A DNA stretch of 64,000 nt from JADJOM01 sp963817435. GTDB taxonomy: Bacteria; Gemmatimonadota; Gemmatimonadetes; Gemmatimonadales; GWC2-71-9. Numbering within the stretch: position 1 is the first letter of the stretch; each line of letters begins with the position of its first letter. The DNA is taken from contig CAWFNY010000001.1 in NCBI GenBank assembly GCA_963817435.1, forward strand, positions 1,984,001-2,048,000, written 5' to 3'. A program made the translations under genes and the position numbers. Positions 51,593 through 61,429 of this stretch are shown here, one piece after another. Below the pieces are notes generated by a model. The model worked only from the letters and a program-made list of their open reading frames with translations. It ran no database searches and was not told the DNA's origin.

Positions 51593-51676
51593 ACCACCTC
51601 CGGTCTGGTGCACTGCTGCAGCGGAAGCAAATCCGGGAGCCGGTGGCGGGAGTATATGCGGCATTCCTGCGGGACG

Positions 51677-52273
51677 CTATTCCTCGTGATCGATTGTTCC
51701 GCTCAGGGAGAGCAGCAGTTCGAGGGCGCGGATGCGGCTCACCGGATAGCCGACCGCCTCCTCCACCAGGCGGTGGGTTGGCGCGAACTCCGCCTGCTCC
51801 GCCGCGCCACCGACCAGATCGACGTACCCGAGGTAGCGGACGCCGGCGTTGGCACGGACTTCGGAGGAGTGCCAGTCGAGCGCTCGCCAGGCCCGGCTGT
51901 TCCAGATCGGATAGAGTTCCGGATGAAAGAAGTGGAGGACCTTGCTCGCGGCGGCGGGCGAGCCGCCCAGGGTCGTGCTCAGTCCTTCGAACGCCCTTGA
52001 AGTAAGGTTGGCCTTGCGTCTGGCCGACTCGAGGATCTCGGCGGCCGCCGCGATGTCGGTGGAGTTGCCGAGCCGCAGCGTCCTGGGCATCCAGCTGTAG
52101 ACCAGGCCGGCCACCAGAATGACGGCCCCGTCATCGATCGGCTTGAGCGCCTGGGCGTGCCGGACGAACTCGCGATAGCTCCGCAGGTGGGCCCGATTCG
52201 AGGGAGCAGCCATCTGGGGGAGGAGTTCGGGGACAGCGGGGAGGATCCGGGTCAGGAGTGTGTCGGGAGTCAT
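51677..52273 (-). CDS. Conserved hypothetical protein (8-oxoguanine-glycosylase-fold-like)
   Basis: Encodes 198 residues, predicted all-helical. The segment SKVLHFFHPELYPIWNSRAWRAL near 110-132 resembles the K-x-x-H-F...P-x-x-x-P-I-W-D/N-S motif of proteins annotated as OGG-fold or DUF-type; I cannot confirm the family. There is no helix-hairpin-helix GPD motif, so a DNA glycosylase role is not established. ATG at 52273 is preceded by GGAGG on the minus strand. It lies 154 bases from the divergent hydrolase pseudogene. Confidence 0.6.
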   Translation of the reverse strand: MTPDTLLTRILPAVPELLPQMAAPSNRAHLRSYREFVRHAQALKPIDDGAVILVAGLVYSWMPRTLRLGNSTDIAAAAEILESARRKANLTSRAFEGLSTTLGGSPAAASKVLHFFHPELYPIWNSRAWRALDWHSSEVRANAGVRYLGYVDLVGGAAEQAEFAPTHRLVEEAVGYPVSRIRALELLLSLSGTIDHEE

Positions 52274-52373
52274 CCTCCAAGTTGTGCTTCCACCGTCAGA
52301 CCAGCGTCATCTGCCTCTGAACGGATGCCCACGGGAGCTGGAAATGCCGGTCGCGCCCCGCCCCGGCACACCG

Positions 52374-52379
52374 TAGCTT
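52374..52379 (+). promoter_or_regulatory. Candidate -10 box TAGCTT upstream of the CocE/NonD hydrolase
   Basis: TAGCTT stands 49 bases before the ATG of the hydrolase gene; one of several copies of the same box in the window. Confidence 0.3.
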
Positions 52380-52427
52380 CGATTCGATCCCCGGAACTGG
52401 CGACGCCCCCCCTGCCACCTCCCGCCC

Positions 52428-54540
52428 ATGACTCTCCAGGTCTTCCGCTGCTGGCACCTCAATCCACGGGCGGCGGCGCTCTCCCTCTCGCTGCTGGCCA
52501 CGGGCCCGCTCACCCTTCCAGAAACTGGAGCCAGCGCGCAGACACCCGCCCCGGCGCAGGCGCCCTACCAGTACACCCGAACCCGCGGCTGGCTCCGCAT
52601 GCCCGACGGCGTGCGGCTCGCCGTGACCTACTGGCGCCCCGTCCCGCGCACGCCCGGCGAGCGCTTCCCGGTCCTCCTGGAATACCTCCCCTACCGCAAG
52701 GAAGACTCGTTCTACGAGCGGGACTTTCCGCTCTACGACTGGTTCGTGCGGCGCGGCTTCATCATGGCGAAGGTCGACATCCGCGGCACCGGCTCCTCCG
52801 AGGGGCATCTGCCTGACCGCGAGTACTCCGATATCGAGATGGAGGACGCGGACCGGATCATCGCGAAGCTGGCGCTGCTTCCGGGGAGCAACGGCGCGAT
52901 CGGTATCTGGGGCATCTCCTGGGGAGGCTTCAACGCGATTCAGATCGCGATGCGTCATCCCCCCGCCCTCAAGGCGATCATCGCGCTGATGGCGACGGAC
53001 GACCTCTATCACGACGACATCCATTACATCGACGGCGTCCTCCATATCGACGAGTACGCCCTGCAGATCGATCACGAGAACGCCCTCCCCGCCCCGCCCG
53101 ATTATCCCACTCGACTCGGCCTATTTCCGGAACCGGTTCGAGGCGGAGCCATGGATCTTCACCTATCTCCGGCATTCGACCGACAGCGAGTGGTGGCGGC
53201 GGAAGTCGCTGCGTTACGACTACGGCGCGATCACCATCCCCACCTTCCTGATCGGGGGACAGCTCGATGGCTACCGCGATGCGGTCCCCCGCATGCTCGA
53301 CAGCCTGCGCGCACCGGTGAAGGCGCTGCTTGGTCCATGGAATCACAGCTTCCCCGACGATGCGGTGCCCGGCCCCGGCTACGAATGGCGGGAGCAGGCG
53401 GTGCGCTGGTGGAATCAGTGGCTCCGCGAGACGGAGACCGGCATCATGGATGAGCCTCGGCTCACGGTCTTCGTACGAGACGGGTATCTCCCCGATGCCG
53501 CACTCGAGAGCACGCCAGGGGAGTATCGCTACGAGGACTGGCCGATCACCCGCACCCAGTGGCGCCGCTGGTATCCCTCGGCGGACCGGGCACTGCGCCC
53601 GGGTCTCAGTGACGAGGGGGCGCGCGATGCCATGCTCAGGTACGTCCCGGGCAGCGGCACGGCGGTGCCGGTCTGGTGGAACGATCCGACCGGCAGCATG
53701 GCGCGGGACGACGGGGAGAGCCTGAGCTTCGACTCACCGGCGCTCGACAGCACCGTCGAGATCATCGGGTTCCCCCGCGTATCGCTCGAAGCCTCCGCGC
53801 CGGTTGCCCGCGCGAACTGGACGGTACGGCTCGAGGATGTCGCCCCCGGCGGCCAGGTCTCGCTGGTCACCGGCGCGCTGATCCAGTCGGCCCAGCGCGA
53901 TTCGCGGCTGGCGCCGGCGCCGCTCGCACCGAATGAAGTGGTGCGCCTCTCGACCGAGCTGCACTTCACCACCTGGACGTTCCGGCCGGGGCACCGGATA
54001 CGGCTCGCGGTCTCCAATGCCCAGTTCCCGATGGCCTGGCCGACGCCATATCCCATGACGACTCGGCTCTCCATCAATAGTGCGGGTACGATGCTGGAGC
54101 TGCCGTTCACTCCGCCACTCGCCACCCCGCGACTCGCTCCCCTCCTCCCGATCGAACCGCGGGCCGCGGCTCCGGATGCCAGGACCATCAGCGCCGGCGG
54201 GGAGCCGGGCGCGATCGTCCGGCACGACGCCGGACGCAATGTCACGATGGTCGATTTCCTGACGCACTACGAGTACGCGATCGGCAAGCGGCGGATCGAC
54301 AACGTGGAGAAGGAGCACTACGAGGTCGCCGATGCCGATCCGGCGCGGGCGCGATTCGTCGGCGACGAGTACCACGACATCACCCTGCCGACCGGACGCC
54401 GAGTCAGGCTGCAGACGCTGATGGAGATCGAGTCCGACGAGACCACGCTGCACGTGCGGGTCACGCGAACCATCCGGGAGAACGGCCGACTGCTGCGGGC
54501 AAAGCGCTGGCACGAGGCGATCCCGCGAGGGATCCACTGA
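52428..54540 (+). pseudogene. CocE/NonD-family alpha/beta hydrolase (S15-like) split by a frameshift
   Basis: The first frame (52428-53109) encodes a signal peptide (to about GASAQT) and the S15-type N-terminus (MPDGVRLAVTYWRP, LEYLPYRKEDSF, KVDIRGTGSSEGH) with the nucleophile elbow GISWGG. At about 53109 the frame moves by one base; the second frame (53110-54540) continues the same protein (LDSAYFRNRFEAEPWIF), including GGQLDGYRDAV and GPWNHSFPDD with the Asp and His of the triad, and the C-terminal jelly-roll. A one-base change separates the Ser from the Asp/His. Homologues are cocaine esterase and X-Pro dipeptidyl peptidases. All parts remain conserved, so a recent mutation or sequencing error is likely. 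Confidence 0.88.
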
Positions 54541-54576
54541 GGCGCGAGCCGGGCGAGACCGACCCGGCCGCCCGGC

Positions 54577-55851
54577 TCAGGGAATCGCGGTGCCGACGCC
54601 GCTGTCCCTCCGCCGGGGTGGCGCGATCAGCCCCGCCACGAGCAGCCCGGCGGAGAGTGCGGTCGCCGCGAGGATCATGGTGAAGGCGGTCTGCACCCCG
54701 GAGATGACATCGCGATCGAGCAGATTGCTCAGGCTCTTGAAGCCGATGCTTCCCGGCACCAGCATGAGGATCCCGGGCACCAGCACGACCTGCTGGGGCC
54801 GGTCCTTGAGCCGGCCCCAGACCGCACCCCCAACCCCTGCGAGGAGTGCCGCGAGGAAGAGGCCCAGCTCCGGCCCCACGTGCCGCGCGAAAATGCGTCC
54901 CGCCAGATAGGTCACCGCGCCCGCGACGACAATCCAGAAGGTGTCCGCCGGTTCCGCCTTGAGAATGATCACGAAGCTGAGCCCAGCCGCGAGCACGGCG
55001 GCCACGCTGGTCCATGGGGGCAGCGGCACCGGCGCCAGACTGGTCACACTGCCGAAGAGCGCGCCCGCGAGCCGGTCACCGAGCGCGACGCCAAAGACCA
55101 GACTCAGCAGCGTCACCACCGCACCGAAGAGCCGCGCGGTGCCGGAGGCGAGGTGGCGCTGCGCGAGTTCCCGGACGGCGTTGGTGAGCAGCAGGCCGGG
55201 AAGCAGCACGATGATCCCCGCGAGCGTGGCGGTGTACACCGCGAAGGGATGCACCAGGGCGGCCAGGCTGGTTGCGCAGAATGCCGCCACGAAGGCGGCG
55301 AGCGGTTCATAGACCCGCGCGAGGCCCGGCACACGCTCCCCCGCCGCCTCGAGGGCACCGGTGAAGACGCCGAGTACGCCACCGGCGGCGATCTCCGCGA
55401 CACCACCACCGAGAAAGCGGGCGATGCCGGCGGAGGCAAGACCGAAGGCCGCGATCGTGAGCACCGGACCGTAAGGTGACGGCGCATTCGCGATCGATTC
55501 GACCCGGACCAGCGCCTCCCTCGGTGAAAGGGTGCCCGCGAGGACACCGGCGACGACCCGATCGAGCTGGGAGAGCTTGCCGATGTTGTCGCCGCCGGGA
55601 TCCAGCCGGAGAAGATGCACCTGCTGGTGCTCGTCGGGACCGAACGAGGCCATGATCGAGGTCGGTGTCGAGAAGAACTGCGGGTTCTCGAGGCCGAGAC
55701 GGTGCGAGAGGACATACAGTGAATCCTCAAGCCGTTGCGCGGTCGTGCCGGCGGTGTGCATCGCCCGCGCGAGAGCGAGGATGAACCGCACCTCATCACG
55801 GGTGCCCGCGCCGGGGGCATTCGGGCCATCAGGTGCCATCAGTCCATCCAT
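54577..55851 (-). CDS. ThrE-type threonine/serine exporter
   Basis: Encodes 424 residues. The N-terminal half is a ThrE (DUF1212) domain (VRFILALARAMHTAGTTAQRLEDSLYVLSHRLGL, FSTPTSIMASF, REALVRVESIA, then LASAGIARFLGGGVAEIAAGGVLG) and the C-terminal half is the DUF3815-like domain (LVPGILMLVPGSIGFKSLSNLL). About ten transmembrane helices follow residue 130. In Corynebacterium ThrE exports threonine and serine; here both halves are in one chain, as in that bacterium. ATG 55851 has an in-frame ATG four codons later. The next gene is divergent; a minus-strand TAAGATTG box is near 55906. Confidence 0.88.
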   Translation of the reverse strand: MDGLMAPDGPNAPGAGTRDEVRFILALARAMHTAGTTAQRLEDSLYVLSHRLGLENPQFFSTPTSIMASFGPDEHQQVHLLRLDPGGDNIGKLSQLDRVVAGVLAGTLSPREALVRVESIANAPSPYGPVLTIAAFGLASAGIARFLGGGVAEIAAGGVLGVFTGALEAAGERVPGLARVYEPLAAFVAAFCATSLAALVHPFAVYTATLAGIIVLLPGLLLTNAVRELAQRHLASGTARLFGAVVTLLSLVFGVALGDRLAGALFGSVTSLAPVPLPPWTSVAAVLAAGLSFVIILKAEPADTFWIVVAGAVTYLAGRIFARHVGPELGLFLAALLAGVGGAVWGRLKDRPQQVVLVPGILMLVPGSIGFKSLSNLLDRDVISGVQTAFTMILAATALSAGLLVAGLIAPPRRRDSGVGTAIP

Positions 55852-56027
55852 TGCGGGACGAGAGCCATCCGGCCGGCTACCCGGCCGCCAATTACGGGCC
55901 CAATCTTACTCAGGCCGCCGCCGGGAGGAACCCGCCCGGGGCGATCGCTCCCCGCGGTGCTCGGCAGTGGCGAGGATTGCGGAGTTCCTGCACCTTCCGC
56001 GGAGTCGGTACACCCACTCCGGAGACC

Positions 56028-57809
56028 TTGCCATTGCCGGACCACCTCACCCGCCGCGAATGGCTCACCCTGGTCGGCGCCGCGGGCACTGCGGGCGCGC
56101 TGCCCGCGCTCGGCGCGGCCGCTCCCCCGCTGCTGCCTGTCGCCGTGCCGCCGATCCTGCCGCTCGATTCCACCAGCGACGTCGTGCTGCCCCCGCCGGG
56201 GCGAGCCTTCCAGAAGTTCAGCTTTGGCTTCCCTGAGCCATCGATCGAGATCGGCGGTTTCCGCTTCGGCATCCTGGTATTCACTCGCGAGAATACCTAC
56301 GGGCTGGATCAGCACACGATGACGGTCGAACGCACCGGCGAGGAACTGACCCTCACCGCGACGGGCCTGGTCTGGGCCGGCGGCCAGGAGCGGACGAGCG
56401 GCCGGGTGGTCGCGACGTTCAGGACGACGGGCGACGACATTACCTGGGACATCAGCGCCGAGATGGAGCAGCCGATCAAGAGCGTCACCACGGTGATCCG
56501 CGGCCTGCCGCGCGGCCGCGTCGCCGCCGGCGGCGGCGGTGCGTTCGATCCTGGGCAGGACGAGCTGCTCTTCGGCTATCCCTTCGGGGCGGGCGACCTC
56601 TTCGGTGACAACGCCGCCGCGGGCCTCGGCACACCCCTCCTCTCGATCGTCCGGGACGAGACGACCTGCTGGTCGCTCGCGTCCCTCGACGACCGGGTCC
56701 GCCCCAAGCGCTTTTATCTCCAGCCCACCACCGACGGCTATCGCACCGAGGCGATCTTCGAAGCGGAGGGCTGGGTGGACCGGCGCAGCGTGCAGGTCCC
56801 GACCTGGAGGCTGTGGCGGACGGATTCGATCGAGGCCGCCGCGACGGCGCACTATGCCCATCTCGAGCGCGTCTACGGACTCGAGCGCCGCGAGACTCGC
56901 CCCGACGCACCCGCGTGGCTCGGCGAGATCGCGCTGGTCCTCTCGCTCCACGGCGCGCACTTCACCGGCTACATCTTCAACGACTTCACCCGGATGCTCG
57001 AGATCCTTCGCTGGGTCGCGGAACGGATCCCCGCCAGCCGAGTGCTCGTCTTCCTGCCGGCATGGGACGGGCGCTATTACTGGAACTATCCGCTCTACAA
57101 GCCCGACCCGCGCATGGGCGGGGAGGAAGGCTTTCAGCATCTGATCGACGAGGGGCACCGGCTCGGCTTCCGCTTCTTGCCGATGTTCGGCGCGAATTGC
57201 GCCAACCGGCATCATCCGGAGTTCGCGAGGTTTGCCGATGCAGCGACGGCGCGGATCGACGGCGACCGCTTCGATCTGACCTGGGTGGACTGGGACAACG
57301 ACCGGCACCAGGACGGCTGGCTCTCCTACATGAATCTTGGTATGGCATCGTGGCGGGAGTGGCTCACCGAGCGGATCGCGGACGTCATCGCACGCTACCG
57401 CGTGGACGGCTACTTCCTCGACATCTCGGGAGGCTGGGTGAACAATCCGAAGGCGGACATGCACCAGGGGATGCGCCGGCTGGTGAGCGACATCAGGGCG
57501 CGGCACCCGAAGGTGCTGGCCTGCGGCGAGTTCCACTACGATGCGCTGCTCGCCGTCATGCCGCTGTTCCATGTCTACTCACCCCTCGCCGCGAAGTACG
57601 TGCGCGCCTTCTCGCATCTCAGCCATCCGGCACCGGGCCGCGGCAGCTCTGGCGTGCACGAGTCGGGATTCGGAGGCTACGACGCGGCCTCGCATGGGGT
57701 CGGCGCGGGACCAATCCCCACGATCACCGTCGCTGACGATACATTCCTCCAGTACCGCGACGAGATGGCCGCCATCATCACCCGCGCCCGGGAGCTCGCC
57801 CGCCTGTGA
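56028..57809 (+). CDS. Tat-exported glycoside-hydrolase-like TIM-barrel protein
   Basis: Encodes about 593 residues. The start is probably TTG at 56028 or 56034 (GGAG five bases before the first); the longer frame from 55833 would overlap thrE. A twin-arginine signal (TRREWLTLVGAAGTAGALPALG) indicates folded export. After a beta-rich region (about 50-265) a TIM-barrel-like part runs from about 295: IGEIALVLSLHGAHFTGYIFNDFTRML pattern, RVLVFLPAWDGRYYWNYPLY, FDLTWVDWDN and RYRVDGYFLDISGGW, where DGYFLDI is a likely catalytic strand. I would place it near DUF6259-type glycoside hydrolases. It overlaps the GH127 gene by 4 bases (GTGA), so both act together on polysaccharide. Confidence 0.72.
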   Translation: MPLPDHLTRREWLTLVGAAGTAGALPALGAAAPPLLPVAVPPILPLDSTSDVVLPPPGRAFQKFSFGFPEPSIEIGGFRFGILVFTRENTYGLDQHTMTVERTGEELTLTATGLVWAGGQERTSGRVVATFRTTGDDITWDISAEMEQPIKSVTTVIRGLPRGRVAAGGGGAFDPGQDELLFGYPFGAGDLFGDNAAAGLGTPLLSIVRDETTCWSLASLDDRVRPKRFYLQPTTDGYRTEAIFEAEGWVDRRSVQVPTWRLWRTDSIEAAATAHYAHLERVYGLERRETRPDAPAWLGEIALVLSLHGAHFTGYIFNDFTRMLEILRWVAERIPASRVLVFLPAWDGRYYWNYPLYKPDPRMGGEEGFQHLIDEGHRLGFRFLPMFGANCANRHHPEFARFADAATARIDGDRFDLTWVDWDNDRHQDGWLSYMNLGMASWREWLTERIADVIARYRVDGYFLDISGGWVNNPKADMHQGMRRLVSDIRARHPKVLACGEFHYDALLAVMPLFHVYSPLAAKYVRAFSHLSHPAPGRGSSGVHESGFGGYDAASHGVGAGPIPTITVADDTFLQYRDEMAAIITRARELARL

Positions 57810-59704
57810 GACGCCGAGACTTTCTCGCGACCAGTCTGCTGGCCGCCGGGCTGCCGTATCTGCCGCGGTTCGGTCGCGGACCAGCCGGGGGGGAACTCAC
57901 CCCGCCCGCGCTTCGGCCGTTCGGCCTGTCGCGCGTCCGGCTCCTGCCCGGGCCGTTCCACGACGCGATGCAGGTGAACCGGCGCTTCCTGATGGCGCAG
58001 GACGCCGACCGGCTGCTGCACACTTTCCGGCTCACCGCCGGGCTCCCGAGTGCCGCAGAGCCGGTCGGCGGCTGGGAGGCCCCGGACAACGAACTGCGCG
58101 GCCACTACACCGGCCACTACCTCTCGGCATGCGCCCGGATGTGGGCCAGCCAGGGCGACGCCGAGCTCAAGGAGCGTGGCGACCGGATCGTCGCCGGGAT
58201 GGCGGAGTGCCAGCGGGCGCTCGGCAACGGCTATCTCAGCGCATTCCCGGAAGAGCTGTTCGATCGGCTGCGCGCCGGCAAGCCGGTCTGGGCGCCGTTC
58301 TACACCCTGCACAAGATCATGGCCGGCCTGCTCGACATGCATCTCCTCGCCGGCAGCGCTCCCGCGCTCGATGTGCTGCTCGGCATGGTGCGGTGGACCG
58401 CCCGATGGGTACAGCCGCTCGGTGAATACGAAATGGCGCGGGTCCTCGAGCGCGAATACGGCGGGATGAACGAGGTGCTCTACAATCTCTCCGCGGTCAC
58501 GGGAGATATGGCACATCGGGACCTGGCCCACCGCTTCGACCACGAACGGATCTTCGCGCCGCTCGCCGCCGGCCGGGACGAACTCAAGGGGCTCCACGCC
58601 AACACCACGATTCCCAAGGTGATCGGTGACGCGCGACGCTACGAGCTCACCGGCGAGCCGCGTTCCCGGCGCATCGCCGAGTATTTCTGGCGCGAGGTCA
58701 CCGGCGAGCGGTGCTACTGCACCGGCGGCACCAGCAACGAGGAGAGCTGGAACACCGACCCGGGAGTCCTTGCCTCGGAGCTCGGCGGGTACACGCAGGA
58801 GGACTGTGTGACCCACAACATGCTGAAGCTTACCGACCGGGTGTACCAGTGGACCGGTGACGCGAGCTGCGCGGACTACTACGAACGCGCGCTCTGGAAC
58901 GGCATCATCGGAAGCCAGCATCCGGGCGATGGGAACAAGCTCTATTACGTCTCCCTCGGCGAGGGGTACTGGAAGCTCTTCGGCACGCCCTTCCACGACT
59001 ACTGGTGCTGCACGGGAACGATGAGCGAGGCCTTTTCCCAGTTCGGCGGCAGCATCTACTATCACGACGACGATGGCGTGACGGTGGCGCAGTTCATCGC
59101 CTCGGAACTCGACGGGCAGGAGCGCGGGGTGCGCCTGGTCCAGGAGACCGCGTTCCCAGAGCAGGAGGGTACGAAGCTCACGATCCGCACGGCCCGGCCC
59201 GCCCGATTCGCACTCCGGGTGCGGGTGCCGAGCTGGGCGGTCGGAGAGAATCGCGCGCTGCTCAACGGCAAGCCGCTCGAGGGATTCGCGGCACCGGGTG
59301 GCTATTACGTCCTCGACCGCAGCTGGAAGGATGGGGACACGCTGTCGCTCCGGCTGCCGATGCGGCTGCATCTCGACCCCATGCCGGACGATGGCGACCT
59401 CGCCGCGGTGATGTACGGCCCGCTGGTGCTCGCCGGGCGCCTGGGCACGGAGGGGCTCACCGCCGAGACGCTCCGGGCCGGGCCCACGGCACCCAGGACC
59501 GTGCCGGAGTATCGTCTCGATCCGATTGCGGCACCCGGATTCGTCGTCGAGCATGAGGACCCGGCACGCTGGATCGCAACGTCAGGCGCTCCGCTCGCCT
59601 TCCACACCGTGGGACAGGCGCGGGACATCGACTTCGTTCCATTCTACCGGCTCTTCGACGAGCGCTACGCCATCTACTGGCGCCTCACTCGCCGCCAAGG
59701 GTAG
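57806..59704 (+). CDS. GH127-family beta-L-arabinofuranosidase-like hydrolase, Tat-exported
   Basis: Encodes 632 residues of the DUF1680/GH127 family. The twin-arginine signal is MRRRDFLATSLLAAG. The zinc and nucleophile site of HypBA1 (Glu338, Cys340, Cys417, Cys418) matches Glu332, Cys334 (QEDC) and Cys401-Cys402 (YWCCTGT) here, and NEVLYNLSAVTGD, YCTGGTSNEESW and HYTGHYLSACA are other family marks. Enzymes of this group release L-arabinofuranose from hydroxyproline-rich glycoproteins or arabinan with a Cys nucleophile. The TIM-barrel gene overlaps it by four bases, and the acyltransferase gene starts 12 bases later. Confidence 0.9.
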   Translation: MRRRDFLATSLLAAGLPYLPRFGRGPAGGELTPPALRPFGLSRVRLLPGPFHDAMQVNRRFLMAQDADRLLHTFRLTAGLPSAAEPVGGWEAPDNELRGHYTGHYLSACARMWASQGDAELKERGDRIVAGMAECQRALGNGYLSAFPEELFDRLRAGKPVWAPFYTLHKIMAGLLDMHLLAGSAPALDVLLGMVRWTARWVQPLGEYEMARVLEREYGGMNEVLYNLSAVTGDMAHRDLAHRFDHERIFAPLAAGRDELKGLHANTTIPKVIGDARRYELTGEPRSRRIAEYFWREVTGERCYCTGGTSNEESWNTDPGVLASELGGYTQEDCVTHNMLKLTDRVYQWTGDASCADYYERALWNGIIGSQHPGDGNKLYYVSLGEGYWKLFGTPFHDYWCCTGTMSEAFSQFGGSIYYHDDDGVTVAQFIASELDGQERGVRLVQETAFPEQEGTKLTIRTARPARFALRVRVPSWAVGENRALLNGKPLEGFAAPGGYYVLDRSWKDGDTLSLRLPMRLHLDPMPDDGDLAAVMYGPLVLAGRLGTEGLTAETLRAGPTAPRTVPEYRLDPIAAPGFVVEHEDPARWIATSGAPLAFHTVGQARDIDFVPFYRLFDERYAIYWRLTRRQG

Positions 59705-59715
59705 ATCGGCCGAGC

Positions 59716-60561
59716 ATGACAGACGAGCCCAGCCCCGAGGTGACGCCCTTCGCCAGCGACGACTCCAGAAACCCTCCCCCGACCGGGTTTCTGGACCGGC
59801 TGGTGCGCCGCTACGGGCGCGCCGCCTACATCCTGGTCGTGCTGCTGCTCTACCTGCTGGTCTCGACCGCACTCGGCCTGGCCCTCACGCCGGCGATCTG
59901 GTGCTGGCAGTGGTTTGCGGAGCAGAGCCGGTCCTTCTCGTTTCCGGCCGCCGGCCTCGTGCTGGGAGTCGGCACCGCGCTTTCGTTCTTCGTCTTCGGG
60001 TTCGCGCTGCTCTGCGTGATTCCCGTCTACAACATCATCCTCCCCACCCGCGTCCACCCGTTCAGGGGCGGGTACTACACCCTGCGCGCGGCGCCCTGGC
60101 TGCTGCACAACGCGCTCTTCTACCTGGTCCGCTTCACCTTCCTGCCCTTCGTCACCCTGACCCCGTTCGGGATCTGGTTTCTCAAGGCGATGGGCATGAA
60201 GATCGGCCGGCATGCCTTCATCAACACCGAGTACATCTCCGACCCGCAGCTCATCACCATCGGCGATGACGCCGCACTCGGCGGCAGCGTGCGGATCTTC
60301 GCGCACTTCGGTGGTGGCGGCAATCTGGTGGTGGCCCCGGTGATCATCGGCGACCGGGTCACGATCGGGCTGGGAGCCACGGTGATGGGTGATGTCGTCG
60401 TGGGCCGCGACGCGACGCTGCTGCCGCACTCGGTGCTCCTGCCGGGCTCCCGGGTCGGCGATGGAGAGATCTGGGGCGGCGTGCCGGCCCGGCTGATCAC
60501 CCGTGAGGACATGGATCTCTTCAAGCAGGGCATTCGCGGCGTGCAGCAACGCGAAGGCTGA
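59716..60561 (+). CDS. Membrane-linked hexapeptide-repeat acyltransferase-like protein
   Basis: Encodes 281 residues. Four transmembrane helices (about 35-55, 62-78, 85-105 and 125-150) are followed by a left-handed beta-helix (about 165-260) made of imperfect hexads: IGRHAFINTEYISDPQLITIGDDAALGG, IIGDRVTIGLGATVMGDVVVGRDATLLPHSVLLPGSRVGDG. This is the layout of the C-terminal domain of large NRPS-associated or Pls-like proteins and of lipid-linked acyl/acetyl transferases. The substrate is unknown. It is 12 bases after the GH127 gene and 8 before the next, so it belongs to the same operon and may modify a surface glycan. Confidence 0.78.
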   Translation: MTDEPSPEVTPFASDDSRNPPPTGFLDRLVRRYGRAAYILVVLLLYLLVSTALGLALTPAIWCWQWFAEQSRSFSFPAAGLVLGVGTALSFFVFGFALLCVIPVYNIILPTRVHPFRGGYYTLRAAPWLLHNALFYLVRFTFLPFVTLTPFGIWFLKAMGMKIGRHAFINTEYISDPQLITIGDDAALGGSVRIFAHFGGGGNLVVAPVIIGDRVTIGLGATVMGDVVVGRDATLLPHSVLLPGSRVGDGEIWGGVPARLITREDMDLFKQGIRGVQQREG

Positions 60562-60568
60562 CCCTCGC

Positions 60569-61192
60569 ATGCCCGGACAGCGACCCGTCACGGCACCGCA
60601 GCCGGCCCCGATCGACCCGGCCCTCCGCACCCGGCTTGCCGAACTCAGCGCCGAAGGCTGGGAGCTATGGGAGCGATTCGACATTGAAGTGCGCCAGCGC
60701 GGCTTCCACCCCTTCGTCGCCGCCGACTACGAAAAGGTGCTCGAGACGCTCATCGCACTCCGCGAGCCGGGACTCCGCTTCCTGGAATGGGGCTCGGCCA
60801 CCGGCGTCATCACCATCATGGCCGACCTGCTCGGCTTCGAGGCCTACGGCATCGAACTCGACCCCGGCCTGGTCCGCATCGCGAGAGAGCTGGCCCAGCG
60901 GTACCAGTCGCGGGCGCGATTCACGGTGGGGAGCTTCCTGCCGACGGGTTACGAGTGGAAACCGAAGCACAGCGATCTCAGGGTGCGCTATATCGGAAGC
61001 GGGATCTCGGCCTATCCGGAGATGGGCCATCCGCTGGATGACTTCGACCTGGTCTTCGGCTTTCCCTGGGGCGGCGAGGCGGCACTCATGCTCGACCTGA
61101 TGCGGTGCTACGGCAGTCCGGATGCGCGGCTGATCATCCACGACGTCGAGCAGGGGATGCTGGTGTATCGCGGCGGCAAACGGGTGGGGTGA
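60569..61192 (+). CDS. SAM-dependent methyltransferase-like protein
   Basis: Encodes 207 residues. A Rossmann-like segment LRFLEWGSATGVITIMADLLGFEAYGIELDPGLVRIARELA has motif I (E/DxGxxxG-like, here WGSATG) and the acidic ELDP of motif II. Later strands (DFDLVFGFPWGGE, DARLIIHDVEQGMLVY) complete the fold. No substrate is predictable, and the WGSATG motif is unusual because Gly positions are reduced; it may bind SAM weakly. ATG 60569 was chosen as the first start after the preceding stop; the gene is last in the glycan operon. Confidence 0.75.
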   Translation: MPGQRPVTAPQPAPIDPALRTRLAELSAEGWELWERFDIEVRQRGFHPFVAADYEKVLETLIALREPGLRFLEWGSATGVITIMADLLGFEAYGIELDPGLVRIARELAQRYQSRARFTVGSFLPTGYEWKPKHSDLRVRYIGSGISAYPEMGHPLDDFDLVFGFPWGGEAALMLDLMRCYGSPDARLIIHDVEQGMLVYRGGKRVG

Positions 61193-61228
61193 GGCTCGCG
61201 GGGCGGGCGCTCGATCGGCGGAGCCGCC

Positions 61229-61429
61229 TCAGTGCTTCGCGGGCGATGGGCCCACGGCGCGGGCGGCGGGGTCGGTGGGGTCCAGTCTCACGGTACGGCC
61301 ATTCCGCCACAGCACCAGCGGCACCTGGTTCTTCCGGTGAGCGGCCAGCACGGCATGCTCGGTCTCGCGACAGGCCTCTTCGAGGTCCTCCGGCGTGGGC
61401 CGGGGAGGAACCAGATCGTCAGCGCGCAT
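61229..61429 (-). CDS. Small partner protein of the zeta-like kinase
   Basis: Encodes 66 residues. The pattern EACRETEHAVLAAHRKNQVPLVLWRNGRTVRLDP (about 20-52) resembles short proteins in other genomes that end in a W-R-D/N-G-K/R-V stretch and lie next to zeta-toxin-like kinases. The ATG at 61429 overlaps the kinase stop by 11 bases, so translation is coupled. In such pairs the small protein may be an antitoxin or a modulator, but this has not been shown for this group. High GC leaves some doubt that it is expressed. Confidence 0.65.
   Translation of the reverse strand: MRADDLVPPRPTPEDLEEACRETEHAVLAAHRKNQVPLVLWRNGRTVRLDPTDPAARAVGPSPAKH

Noticed and set aside
53100..53120. Programmed frameshift in the CocE/NonD gene
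   Set aside because: There is no slippery heptamer, stem-loop or internal ribosome site of the known types; a simple indel explains it.
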